In this document: piece by piece, positions 51,601 to 56,799 of the stretch
Layout of the letters: every line of letters begins with the position of its first letter
How positions within the stretch are numbered: position 1 is the stretch's first letter
IMG/VR virus record: IMGVR_UViG_3300049783_001292
Coordinates: 1 to 56,799 of that record
Direction: 5' to 3' (one strand)
Origin: a virus
Length of the DNA: 56,799 nt
Notes under the pieces: generated by a model
What the model was told of the DNA's origin: nothing
Database searches by the model: none
Seen by the model: the letters and a program-made list of their open reading frames with translations, nothing else
Program-made: the position numbers and the translations under genes

Positions 51601-54301
51601 TATCAATAAGTTTATTCGTACCATTCAAGACAAGTTCAAGCCGTTAAAAACCGTTCAAAATATTATCGAGAAGTCGGGCAAAAAAATATCAGACCAAGAA
51701 AATGCTTATGTTGCTGAAGAGCTATTTCACGGTAAGGCCGAGGAAGATTTGCGCAAGATGGAGCAAGATTATGTTCAGCCGTTAGTGGATGCGCTAATGA
51801 AAAGCAAAGTCGATATGAACGAGTTAGATCTTTATCTAATGGCCAAGCATGCCAAAGAGCGTAACGCCGTAGTCTCGAGTAAGAATGATGCGTTTGATGG
51901 TGAAAGCGGTAGTGGTATGACGAACGACGAAGCGCAAGCGATACTTGATAAAGCAACTGGTGACGGTAGAACAAAGGCGCTTGAAGAAGTCGCGCAAAAA
52001 GTTTACGCCATGACCAAAGCAAGGCGCGATATTTTGAGTAAAAACGGGCTACTAAGTGACAATGAACTTGATAGCTGGGAAAGCACCTATGAAAACTACA
52101 TACCATTAAAAGGCTTTGCTAACGATGAAGTGGACAGTAGTGGCAAGGGTATCCCAAGAGCAGGGCAAGGTTTTGCTATTCGTGGTAATGAGTCAATCAG
52201 GGCGCTAGGTCGCAGAACAATGGCCGCAAGCCCGTCAACGCAAGTTATCCAAGACTTAACCGAGTCAATCATTCGTCATAGAAAAAATGAAGTGGGCAAT
52301 GCGTTTCTTAAGCTTGTTAACGGCAATCCAAATAAAGAGTTCTGGCAAGTATTTACTGACAGCAACCCTGAAATTGACAGACGTTACAACAAGCAAACGG
52401 GGCGCGTAGAAGAAACCAGAATGCCTATGGCTATGATGGCAGATCAATACTTCACAACGAAAGTCGATGGTGAAACGCATTACATTAAGATAGAAGATCA
52501 GCGTTTAATGAGCGCAATGAAAAACTTAGGTGTTGATAAAAGCAATGGTGTTGTTCAAACGTTGGGGACAATCAACCGCTATCTATCGACAATCAACACA
52601 AGTTTTAACCCTGAATTTGTTATCTCCAACATGGCGCGTGATGTTCAAACGGCGGTATTTAACGTATTAGCTGAACAAGACTTGCCACAAGGAAAAATCA
52701 AAGGCAAAAATATTGCTAAGGATATGGTCAAAGGTTGGGTCCATGCGCGTAAAGGTATATCGCTAAGTTTATCGAATAAAAAAATAGAGCGGGACAGTAA
52801 CGGCAAGCCGACAACTAAAGCGGGTGAGTATCAAGAGTTGTTCGAGCAGTTCAGACAAGATGGCGCCAAAACGGGTTATTTTGATATGAAGGATATGGAC
52901 CAGCAAGTCAGTGAAATTAACAACATGCTTGAAATGTCTAGCGACTCTAAAAAAGGTGCAGTATTAAGGTTCGCTAAAAAAGCCGGTGACTTTATCGAAA
53001 ACGCTAACCAGGCGGTAGAAAATGCGGTGAGGTTAAGCGCATATAAAGAAGCCATTGATGCAGGGATCAGCAGACAAAAAGCAGCAAGTTTGGCCAAAAA
53101 CTTAACGGTGAACTTTAACCGTAAAGGTGAAGCCGGTACCACAATGAATGCGCTTTATATGTTCGCTAATGCCAGTGTACAAGGTACGGCGCAATTTTTA
53201 CGCAGCATGCAAGGTTACCGCGACACCGAGGGTAACTATAAATTTACTGGCGCACAAAAAGCAGCCGCAGGGTTTGCCGCTGCCGGTTTTGCTTTAGCGG
53301 CCATTAACCGAGCCTTTTCAGATGAAGATGATGATGGTGTCAGTTTTTGGGACAAAGTACCTGATCATGTAAAAGAGCGAAACATTGTCGTTATGAAGTC
53401 TGTTTTCGGCCAAGATGATAAGCCTGGTGATTATTATTCGATACCGCTACCTTACGGCTATAACATCTTTAGCGTGTTTGGCACATCGGCCGAGAGTGTG
53501 GCCCAGGGAAATAAAACAACAATTGAAGCATCAAGTAATATTGTTGGCGCCTTAATTGGTTCATTCTCGCCTATTGGTTCACAAGGCAGTGGTAGCACGA
53601 TCAATGGTGTGGTCAAGTCTATTAGCCCGACAATTATTTCGCCTTTTGTACAGCTAGCCGTAAACGAAAACTTTTATGGTGGCAGTATTTATCGTGAGAA
53701 TTACGAGTTTGGCACTCAACGACCTGATAGTTCACTCGCTAAACGTGGTACCCATGAAGCTTACAAGGCAGTTGCCTCATGGCTAAACGATGCTACTGGT
53801 GGTAGTTATTATCGTAGTGGTGTTATTGATATAAACCCTGAAGTATTCGCGCATTTAATCGATTTTACTACAGGTGCCGCCGGAACATTTGTTACACGAA
53901 CAGCAAATGCCGGTGCAAAATTATCGAAAGGTGAGGATTTTGATTCTAGAGAGGTGCCTTTTTATCGCAAACTTAATGGTGAGGTTAATGATAGTTGGGG
54001 TGATCAAGATAAATTCTACGAGCGCGGTAACCTAATAAAGCAATCGTTTGACGAGTACAGCTCATTAAAAGGCAGTGACCGCAATGAGTTTAAACGAGAA
54101 AATAAAGGTAAGTTAGTTATGATCAATCACGTTAAGGTCACTGAAAAACAACTAACCGCATTAAGAAAGCGCTATAGAGCGGTAGAAGCAAGCAAAACGA
54201 TTTCAGCTAGCGCCAAGATCAAACAGCTTGAAACTATCAGAAAGCATCAGGACCGATTAGTCGATAAGTTTAACTTGAGGTACAACACTATGAATAAATA
54301 A
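42632..54301 (+). CDS. Giant polyvalent ejection protein: InPase-like, N6-methylase, Strawberry-notch helicase, metalloprotease-like
   Basis: 3,889 residues in one frame. In order: glycine-rich hydrophobic N-terminus (about 100-130); two DYDVPxAARNAGAKN motifs (391, 439); InPase-like domain (707-850; SYRKGIDGDGKKWSNKINHH); adenine methylase with FEPTAGNG (1236) and ANPPFG (1294); SF2 helicase of the Strawberry-notch/DarB kind with GDQTGVGKGRQ (1663), MDESH (1790), SATY and QMLGRANRTGQ (2183); HETYGHHG metal-site motif (2822); and a long C-terminal part with FNPEFVISNMARDVQTA (3328) and a hydrophobic hairpin (3545). Such polyvalent proteins travel in the virion, enter with DNA and shield it from restriction. 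The C-terminal part is like T7 gp16 in position. Confidence 0.85.
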   Translation: MTDLNKYAKDSGYFDQVKPEDDRYEFTKGVTSALSSTVSGGKALVGAVTGDENLQLRSLDDMRQNSTDNAGKVGRIEDIEGVGDFTDWLSYNLGSGTASIATMVAGGGLGGLALKGAAKGALVNAGKTLGATSTGFAPNYGESLQSAYGTTGEIKNQAALASASIKTALDFIVPAKLLKAGIGKEASKEYSEIAKQKMINDKGFVTWAKEALKTGKTEAFTEGLQTYTDQVMNNILTEGDNPLAVRSGSEIFNAMAAGGAGSMGIGAYSGYQQNRNAEALRNQSSDVNGQVDDLWELAQTDEVASKRVNQWQQKRSDVAKTGVRDLIAQGASPEEANAEMRKSLILSAKKQGMSDLNAISSADNALTMTEVEIMQDNAPEFFEELNGSEASVDYDVPTAARNAGAKNDLEAGKFGEALESGEPLTIPNREAPKGKENADYDVPAAARNAGAKNNVEAGKFGDWITSPLQESLGTMKDQTPADMVGEASSNTGYTPQDRTVLEGDVLSKEQSSELVNQRTYTGINGDFIEGESTAAKGKFPTEQEVNQRQGRDKAKADFSEQPAQVTDKNIVYGQDNTREVDGKVAQEKMVDGIKNQPKQITDKNIIFAKDTDELGKVHVKANGKPFKNERLLKISRGYKEAVRQKEPVEVIAHEGGLAWRYQPKSEKSSEATAPISGPKAIDEAAHEAATSPMNDLAEPTIAQAEANNYKLGRIVHSGIKIGIENPQGSYRKGIDGDGKKWSNKINHHYGDVTGSKGADGDALDVFVNPNTESSTNAYIVDQVEPKTGAFDEHKIMLGFDSKDDAEKAYLSNYDKGWKGVGAISEVPIETFKGWVEKGNTIQAYKKPDTPQEQTPQETASQKAVVVSEAKETDVNLTSEGDIPQETDMFGDSAPVEPKSQSKIKIGKIDTDDWAEHLEDADGDIEQAKQDYNDSSLEAIDYGINEIDSIDSPSQVALAADEIQKYIDAGVTGYDEIAVNRILRANKKLNKVQEPETAQDSEPSWKEWMGKDEQAQLSVTARAIGDLEERIVLASEPFSKKKYQKELAERNEQREMLLSGMTIEEILKNQKATETLGGETGVIQGIERTTTESLNDEAEQASGPISGNRKLLDFMVQEIKKSYIANNNDLKAVGKRYYGLEKALDVTPQQLKLLQEAFETVNVIKRRASTQNLLGTLKNKDAAVLKVFNGHVKAYEGQPNLDVRTKKSVEFQAYSTPSPMSFLSNIAAGVDANSTVFEPTAGNGLLLLTSAPENTFANELDPVRADSLAYTGFNVTMKNATNSPFDGWLDGPVDAVLANPPFGRLRDDNGKPTDFTFTDKQGKSRVFKEIDHVIAYQALEAMKDNGKASLILGAPKEASDYKGNNKIFLNWLYQNYNVQHHIEADGKLYKGQGAAWPLQMITINGRALEGTGKFAPIKGQIERLTSWEAIYENYKQSGLLDTNNKQFKLGRKSASNLPDSQGAKVVPLSDRANDTGQSDSGVDGNASSRQARPQAVLPDDRSTGASADASVGFDSQPDIIDTGLVKADSKPKTGRTGNTTSEATDSVGLPGQRPSESIAEQKGHSKAPKQISTKVKKINDFQAEYQTASDGFNDKVLTPVNIASYTQSALIDIQTRHGSIDDFVMARLGYDNKKDLHKAFMGLQADSVALAVDAIEKGRGIIIGDQTGVGKGRQAAGIIRYALENGKTPIFVSQKPNLFTDMYDDLEDVGVKGFTPLIVNQDKGYISKDGKKVFNHSSANRKKLMDKVSANRELPKGYDALFLTYSQISSDKQGTKTSMIDGLLDNAILVMDESHTAAGGASKLGVAFQNFVSKAAGVTYLSATYAKRPDNMLLYMRTDLGLATDNYENLVNAVQNGGLGMQTYIASKLAEAGQMVRRERSFEGISIKDAVIKDASGETAKLFDQTTEALRAIQDTSAYWRSYVERDLANDIQRETGLDTRISGNQSDTAINVTLFSSVVHNYIRQLTLGLKAKESAQLAIKAIKDGKRPVIALESTLGSALKAYMDKYGKVTGDHADSLNFSTMLEAVLDNTLAYSTKEPGEKKGVKTVVSIDAVSDPMVQEMYQQAKAAIKRIDASKIPASPIDTIRHEITKAGYSVAEITGRDLIIDYNDNAKIINRPASEDNRRDTVDRFNTSKLDVIILNQAGSTGLSLHASEKLAKEHQKPRYMVIAEPSLDVNVYMQMLGRANRTGQVVPPSYDNAWLDLPSEKRPAAVIARKMKGLNANTSGNIDSATSVESIDILNEYGDEVVRNYAAENRSMLASYNAKLVSLPEEDAANYFLGKVAVLPVKIQDKVLNEIEAAYKDHIAFLDATGQNQLNTKSLDLEARPISQKIIAESRASAGVFAEPVYLTKVEAKAQGKAPSWSEVSDALAESSQAEFDVATQEMQDDTVYSESLSGRLVQLQEKEAEARSEGKKTDGYATQINGIKERQRDFEADKRQIKNDFSEGGTYSHGAFINVMPNESFEKAVHGVIVGLDYKHETGNPTAKSKWKLKVMVADRMRTIPINLSRAQDGVIQGKRWDSQSNMAKMFDQMSQLPQTETRHIMTGNLVEATTSTAKQGRIVPFSTHDNRVIQGLLLPASFNADEDVKAKSQATTEESVKWLLNVDDDIFASMGLSTNDKAVTVRRKRWEEGYSVEMPKSAAKGKKYWGNEAIEAVIGEQAVKGGGTFSVNLTKEQVMPFAKAMKAINPLSVQGQVQIKSFNKMFGKESNDFAKQDIVFSRDKSAGVVSDSGSVGVSDATTVSQADADIVVDRIISDWDGGSLRKDDFIVVSTFDELPQNIKDAAKDQGAENQVGGVFHRGKTYLVRDKLKDQQEVETTIFHETYGHHGIRKLFGKEIAQKLNQLLVGIGGMKGMDKIAKKYGIDLDAYKEGLAGSTLTNAQAQTILMDELLAHLAENNKPSVMRKVREIIGAVRQWLKNSGFIKLQGVSDSELFYILKQARKAVQGGNGKGGNGDIRFSRVSDVVDKLAPKKQSNTLIANEDEGNINKFIRTIQDKFKPLKTVQNIIEKSGKKISDQENAYVAEELFHGKAEEDLRKMEQDYVQPLVDALMKSKVDMNELDLYLMAKHAKERNAVVSSKNDAFDGESGSGMTNDEAQAILDKATGDGRTKALEEVAQKVYAMTKARRDILSKNGLLSDNELDSWESTYENYIPLKGFANDEVDSSGKGIPRAGQGFAIRGNESIRALGRRTMAASPSTQVIQDLTESIIRHRKNEVGNAFLKLVNGNPNKEFWQVFTDSNPEIDRRYNKQTGRVEETRMPMAMMADQYFTTKVDGETHYIKIEDQRLMSAMKNLGVDKSNGVVQTLGTINRYLSTINTSFNPEFVISNMARDVQTAVFNVLAEQDLPQGKIKGKNIAKDMVKGWVHARKGISLSLSNKKIERDSNGKPTTKAGEYQELFEQFRQDGAKTGYFDMKDMDQQVSEINNMLEMSSDSKKGAVLRFAKKAGDFIENANQAVENAVRLSAYKEAIDAGISRQKAASLAKNLTVNFNRKGEAGTTMNALYMFANASVQGTAQFLRSMQGYRDTEGNYKFTGAQKAAAGFAAAGFALAAINRAFSDEDDDGVSFWDKVPDHVKERNIVVMKSVFGQDDKPGDYYSIPLPYGYNIFSVFGTSAESVAQGNKTTIEASSNIVGALIGSFSPIGSQGSGSTINGVVKSISPTIISPFVQLAVNENFYGGSIYRENYEFGTQRPDSSLAKRGTHEAYKAVASWLNDATGGSYYRSGVIDINPEVFAHLIDFTTGAAGTFVTRTANAGAKLSKGEDFDSREVPFYRKLNGEVNDSWGDQDKFYERGNLIKQSFDEYSSLKGSDRNEFKRENKGKLVMINHVKVTEKQLTALRKRYRAVEASKTISASAKIKQLETIRKHQDRLVDKFNLRYNTMNK

Positions 54302-54446
54302 TGGTGGCGAGGGTGCTTGCTATGACTAGCACACCCCACATTATCCAAAGCGCATATGTTAGACGTTGTAAGTATTTTCTTTTCATACGTCTATCATAGG
54401 CTTTATATCGAAAAATGCAAAACACTAAACCTATGGGGATATTCAC
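54288..54446 (-). CDS. Possible 52-residue membrane protein
   Basis: GTG at 54446 shares its G with the stop of the alpha-CTD-like gene (TAGTG). MNIPIGLVFCIFRYKAYDRR is followed by a basic stretch and the membrane segment YALWIMWGVLVIASTLATII. It overlaps the end of the giant gene by 14 bp on the other strand. Credible through its coupling and clear membrane helix, but too short to be sure. Confidence 0.45.
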   Translation of the reverse strand: MNIPIGLVFCIFRYKAYDRRMKRKYLQRLTYALWIMWGVLVIASTLATIIYS

Positions 54447-55084
54447 TACATCGACAAGCCTTGCTCTGCTAGTTTATCGACTATCTCTGTCATCATCATT
54501 TTAGTTACCACTTTGTCTTGCAGCAGTGCTAGCATGCCATATCCTTGCAAATGATCTAAGGTCCGAATACTCCTTCCCTGTAAAGCCATGCTAGTTTCAG
54601 GTGTAAGTTTGAGAGTGCTAGTATATACAGTGTCAGGGCCACCACTGACTAACTTTAGTCCATAACTAGATAATAATGCCTCTACGTCGGTAAGCGATGA
54701 TTTACCGAACCCCTCAATCGTTAATAGTTCGAGACTAGAACATAATAACAAGTGGCGTAGTGTGAAAATTCCTTGTTTAACCAGGTGGTTTTTAGTTCTT
54801 GCTGTCAAGTCTAAATCTTCAACAGGCATACTTTCGTCGAAGCCACTAGCGTTAGCTGGTTCTATTTTGCTTTCACTTACAAGGCTTTGTTTTTTAATGT
54901 CCATCAAAAGCTCGAACATGCCGTTCATATTATCAATGGCTTCTTTTATCCAGTAGGTTTTTTCGCTTGAGTAATCTAAGTCCTCAGTTAATTCCTTAGC
55001 TAGTTCGTCAAGCGATTTACAGATAACACCATTATCCGCAAATTTTGGTATTTCATTTAACAGATCAGGTAATTGCTTTTTCAT
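54446..55084 (-). CDS. Alpha-CTD-like phage protein, copy 2 (DNA-binding face kept)
   Basis: 212 residues from ATG at 55084, chosen for AAGGAA 6 bases upstream. Residues 15-66 are the shared N-terminal domain (FADNGVICKSLDELAKELTE, EKTYWIKEA, GMFELLMDIKKQ). Residues about 87-148 follow RNA polymerase alpha-CTD closely: PVEDLDLTARTKNHLVKQGI, LELLTIEGFGKSSLTDVEAL, LSSYGLKL, against VDDLELTVRSANCLKAEAI and [21 protein letters not shown] in E. coli, with the equivalents of R265, N268, G296 and S299 kept. A second, degenerate copy (LKLTPETSMALQGRSIRTLD ... IVDKLAEQGLSM) fills the C-terminus. Could bind promoter UP-type DNA or compete with alpha. Overlaps nothing upstream: 10 bp after the PP-loop gene. 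Confidence 0.82.
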   Translation of the reverse strand: MKKQLPDLLNEIPKFADNGVICKSLDELAKELTEDLDYSSEKTYWIKEAIDNMNGMFELLMDIKKQSLVSESKIEPANASGFDESMPVEDLDLTARTKNHLVKQGIFTLRHLLLCSSLELLTIEGFGKSSLTDVEALLSSYGLKLVSGGPDTVYTSTLKLTPETSMALQGRSIRTLDHLQGYGMLALLQDKVVTKMMMTEIVDKLAEQGLSM

Positions 55085-55094
55085 TTTTATTTCC

Positions 55095-56111
55095 TTAGTC
55101 ATTACACATACAAGGCATATCCGAGCCAACATTTAGCTCAGGGTTTGATATTACTTCGCGCCACGAATAACTACGGCCTAGCCCCCTAACCTTTGATGGG
55201 GTCCATATTTTTTCAATAGAAACATAAGCAACAGGTTCGGGCTGCATAAAATCAAGATCAAGACCTCCCCCTTTGACATTTACCTCAATGTCACCAAGTA
55301 GAAAATCAACCTCTTTTTTATCCATATCGGCGATGATACCTATTAAAGAATCATCCTCTATGCGCCGTAATAACTTAGCATCTATATGCCGCCCCCTGGC
55401 ATTGTCCGACTTTAAAAAAGCATCTTCAACTTCTAAAGCCTTTTTTAAAGCTTCAGGTTCGTTAAGTGCCATTTCTCTAATTTCTGGCGCTTTCATGTTA
55501 GGACACATATAACAGCTACTTTTTATCGGCAAAGGTAGTGATGATTTTTTTATTATCTCTATACAATCATCACGGTCAATATCCCAATCCATGAGCGGAT
55601 AAATCACATTGTATTTATCGCAATCAGCATCTTTTCTTCGATGATCCTCACCAGCATCAAAACCAACAACCCTTGTTATCTTGTTTTTGATATCAGTGAG
55701 CTTTCTATATTTCCCCCATGCTTCTTTAGCCGGTAAGTGGTTATTAATAAAAATATCAACTTGCTCAACCTTGAAGCGTAACGAACAGCTTTTACCTGCA
55801 AAAGCTGGGGGTGGTAAAGTGGAGGATTTAAGGCATAGTTCATGGAGCTTAACTTGCTCCTTTGTTTTTCCGTCACGCACATGACAGCGTTTTATTTGAG
55901 GCCAACCAATAGAGAGTAGCCAATTATTTATAATGGTTAAATGTTGGTAAGTTCTTTCGCGCTCTGATCCTGTGTCAGCAAAGACAATTAAATCAGGTTT
56001 TTTTAATCCGCGAGAAAACCATTCTAATATCAGTGCGGTGAAATTAACCCCACCACCACAAGTTAAAACGGTAAAGTTGTTTTGCTGTAAAGCCTGTTCA
56101 GTCGTTAGCAT
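55095..56111 (-). CDS. PP-loop (PAPS reductase-like) phage protein with altered loop
   Basis: 338 residues. LTCGGGVNFTALILEWFSRG is the PP-loop, but the usual final Ser of the S-G-G-x-x-S pattern is Phe here. LIVFADTGSERERTYQHLTI and SSCYMCPNMKAPEIREMALN are the hallmarks of phage PAPS-reductase-family proteins; the CxxC may bind a metal or carry sulfur. Family members activate substrates with ATP for sulfur or amine transfer to nucleotides, or act in DNA modification. The Phe change may cripple or redirect this one. AAGGG precedes the ATG; it heads the leftward cargo operon under the palindromic repeats at 56132-56194. Confidence 0.8.
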   Translation of the reverse strand: MLTTEQALQQNNFTVLTCGGGVNFTALILEWFSRGLKKPDLIVFADTGSERERTYQHLTIINNWLLSIGWPQIKRCHVRDGKTKEQVKLHELCLKSSTLPPPAFAGKSCSLRFKVEQVDIFINNHLPAKEAWGKYRKLTDIKNKITRVVGFDAGEDHRRKDADCDKYNVIYPLMDWDIDRDDCIEIIKKSSLPLPIKSSCYMCPNMKAPEIREMALNEPEALKKALEVEDAFLKSDNARGRHIDAKLLRRIEDDSLIGIIADMDKKEVDFLLGDIEVNVKGGGLDLDFMQPEPVAYVSIEKIWTPSKVRGLGRSYSWREVISNPELNVGSDMPCMCND

Positions 56112-56131
56112 GGGAACCCTTTTTGATAATA

Positions 56132-56194
56132 TTACTATGTAATCAACTCTACATGATTAATATGTAATCATCAATATAAATTACTATGTAATCA
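56132..56194. promoter_or_regulatory. Three copies of TTACTATGTAATCA between divergent genes
   Basis: TTACTATGTAATCA at 56132-56145 and 56181-56194, TTAATATGTAATCA at 56157-56170, at steps of 25 and 24 bp. Each carries the dyad TTAC-N3-GTAA (the middle one imperfect). They occupy the interval between the PP-loop gene and the small gene at 56247, so they are likely a shared operator. Confidence 0.65.
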
Positions 56195-56246
56195 GTATTT
56201 AATTTGATAAAGTATTTGTAATGGTTCAAAAGTAGAGATTAACACA

Positions 56247-56465
56247 TTGGTAAGCGATGAACGCAAGAGGCAAATAGCCGCCGCTGTAAAAGCACATAGA
56301 GAAAAGCAGAAAAAGGAGTCTGGTAGAAAACAGGTTCCTTTAATGCTGACTGATATTGATCGCGAAAATATGTCTACTATAAAGGAAAGGGAGGTCAGTG
56401 TTAAAAATCAGGGTGAAGCTGTTAGTGCGGCTCTCTCTGAATACGTGAAAAAGTACGACAGCTAA
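56247..56465 (+). CDS. Small basic, ribbon-helix-helix-like protein
   Basis: 72 residues from TTG at 56247; no in-frame ATG exists upstream and the next is at residue 33, so the start is uncertain. A very basic helix (KRQIAAAVKAHREKQKKESG) precedes RKQVPLMLTDIDRENMSTIK and QGEAVSAALSEYVKKY, a strand-helix-helix pattern of Arc/MetJ-type repressors. It lies just downstream of three palindromic repeats and may bind them and control the divergent cargo operon. Confidence 0.55.
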   Translation: MVSDERKRQIAAAVKAHREKQKKESGRKQVPLMLTDIDRENMSTIKEREVSVKNQGEAVSAALSEYVKKYDS

Positions 56466-56489
56466 AACCCGAAGTTTACCCTGAAATCA

Positions 56490-56521
56490 TCGGTGCCAGA
56501 TCGGTGCCAGATCGGTGCCAT
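56490..56521. promoter_or_regulatory. Right arm-type integrase sites, cluster 1
   Basis: Three end-to-end copies of TCGGTGCCAGA (56490-56500, 56501-56511, 56512-56521; the last ends GCCAT). Same 11-mer as in int and cluster 2. Confidence 0.68.
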
Positions 56522-56540
56522 AAAATTTTTTGCCCTGTAT

Positions 56541-56561
56541 GTATGATCATGATGATCATAC
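56541..56561. repeat. Perfect 10-bp inverted repeat (GTATGATCAT-G-ATGATCATAC)
   Basis: Centre of the 76-bp interval between the two arm-site clusters near attR. Candidate binding site for the excisionase or a bending protein. Confidence 0.65.
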
Positions 56562-56597
56562 GATCAGTTTTGGCCCTTTCAGCCCTTTAAAAATGTA

Positions 56598-56619
56598 TCG
56601 GTGCCAGATCGGTGCCAGA
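56598..56619. promoter_or_regulatory. Right arm-type integrase sites, cluster 2
   Basis: Two end-to-end copies of TCGGTGCCAGA (56598-56608, 56609-56619), 4 bp before the attR repeat. Confidence 0.66.
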
Positions 56620-56623
56620 TTAA

Positions 56624-56728
56624 ATGTAGTTACAGTGTAGTTGAGGTGCGTTTTATATGAAAAAACCCTTTAAAAACAAGCGCTTTTAAAGGGTTTTGTG
56701 TGGTGGAGCGGGGGGGAATCGAACCCCC
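56624..56728. repeat. attR: 105-bp direct repeat, right prophage boundary
   Basis: Identical to 1-105. The right end of the repeat lies in the T-arm of ssrA. Since the intact side of ssrA is to the right, the tmRNA 3' end here (56701-56728) and the terminator are the copy supplied or shared by the phage. Confidence 0.93.
56659..56697 (-). terminator. ssrA intrinsic terminator, working copy
   Basis: Same hairpin as at 36-74, downstream of the tmRNA CCA end. It lies within the att repeat, so integration leaves host ssrA with a terminator. Confidence 0.8.
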
Positions 56729-56799
56729 GTCCGAAAAGCCTACATCCTTGGTACTACATGCTTAGTCGATCATTTATTTAACCACTTGGACGCCAACCG
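56701..56799 (-). ncRNA. ssrA: tmRNA, 3' portion (runs off the window)
   Basis: Read leftward: GACTAAGCATGTAGTACCAA, then GGATGTAGGCTTTTCGGAC, the T-arm GGGGGTTCGATTCCCCC and the acceptor end GCTCCACCA. This is the conserved 3' region of bacterial tmRNA, which rescues stalled ribosomes. The 5' part and tag-coding part lie beyond the right edge. The 3' end is intact despite prophage insertion. Confidence 0.93.

Noticed and set aside
53270-53340. A separate holin-like gene near the end of the giant gene
   Set aside because: The hydrophobic stretch (AGFAAAGFALAAINRA) is in frame with the giant protein and has no start or ribosome site of its own.
56247-56465. Toxin-antitoxin pair made of the RHH-like protein and its neighbour
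   Set aside because: The divergent neighbour is a 338-residue PP-loop protein, not a toxin-like product, and the two are not in one operon.

Overview
The window is a complete, apparently intact temperate phage genome (about 56.6 kb) integrated in the 3' end of the host tmRNA gene (ssrA). A 105-bp direct repeat at 1-105 and 56624-56728 marks attL and attR. The right copy continues into the 3' part of a minus-strand ssrA that runs off the window; the left copy is only the displaced 3' tip plus the ssrA terminator. The tmRNA tail and the gene families suggest a gammaproteobacterial, probably marine, host of moderate to low GC. The host genus is an inference and cannot be fixed from the sequence.

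Layout. (1) 144-7766, leftward early operon: integrase, excisionase-like protein, small genes, a phage Dam methylase, a coiled-coil protein, an RdgC-like protein fused to an FtsK-gamma DNA-binding domain, a YqaJ/lambda-Exo-type nuclease and RecT. It is read from a PL-like promoter at 7939-7967. (2) 7767-9423, immunity region: a small membrane protein gene, a leftward HTH repressor, and five copies of a 14-bp dyad TCTA-N6-TAGA, two of which overlap the -10 boxes of the PL-like and PR-like promoters. (3) 9424-16586, rightward early operon: Cro-like protein, replication initiator with 12-bp iterons inside its gene (likely origin), lambda-P-like protein, many small nin-region-type genes, a putative resolvase, a zinc-finger Q-type antiterminator and, overlapping it, an alpha-CTD-like protein. 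(4) 16587-18064: a pR'/tR'-like late control site, then endolysin and two holin-like genes. (5) 18064-54301, late structural genes of a podovirus: terminase, P22-like portal, RyR-domain protein, scaffold, N4-gp56-like capsid, connectors, tail fibre and chaperone, beta-propeller-type tail protein, a 1,678-residue repeat-rich tail protein, T7-like ejection proteins and a 3,889-residue polyvalent protein (InPase-like, N6-methylase, Strawberry-notch helicase and metalloprotease-like parts). A reverse-strand outer-membrane barrel gene (38791-39378) is inserted among them as a moron. (6) 54288-56465, right-end cargo: a leftward operon of a PP-loop/PAPS-reductase-like protein, a second alpha-CTD-like protein and a tiny membrane protein, divergent from a small basic DNA-binding-like protein, with three palindromic 14-mers between them.

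The most unusual content is a pair of paralogous phage proteins that share an N-terminal domain (40 of 52 aligned residues identical by eye) attached to domains resembling the RNA polymerase alpha-subunit C-terminal domain. One is translationally coupled to the Q antiterminator; the other sits in the right-end cargo. One copy keeps most of the residues alpha-CTD uses to bind DNA, the other has lost them. The RdgC-FtsK-gamma fusion, preceded by five perfect 9-bp tandem repeats, is the second standout. Functions are assigned by recognising family motifs by eye; no database search was run.
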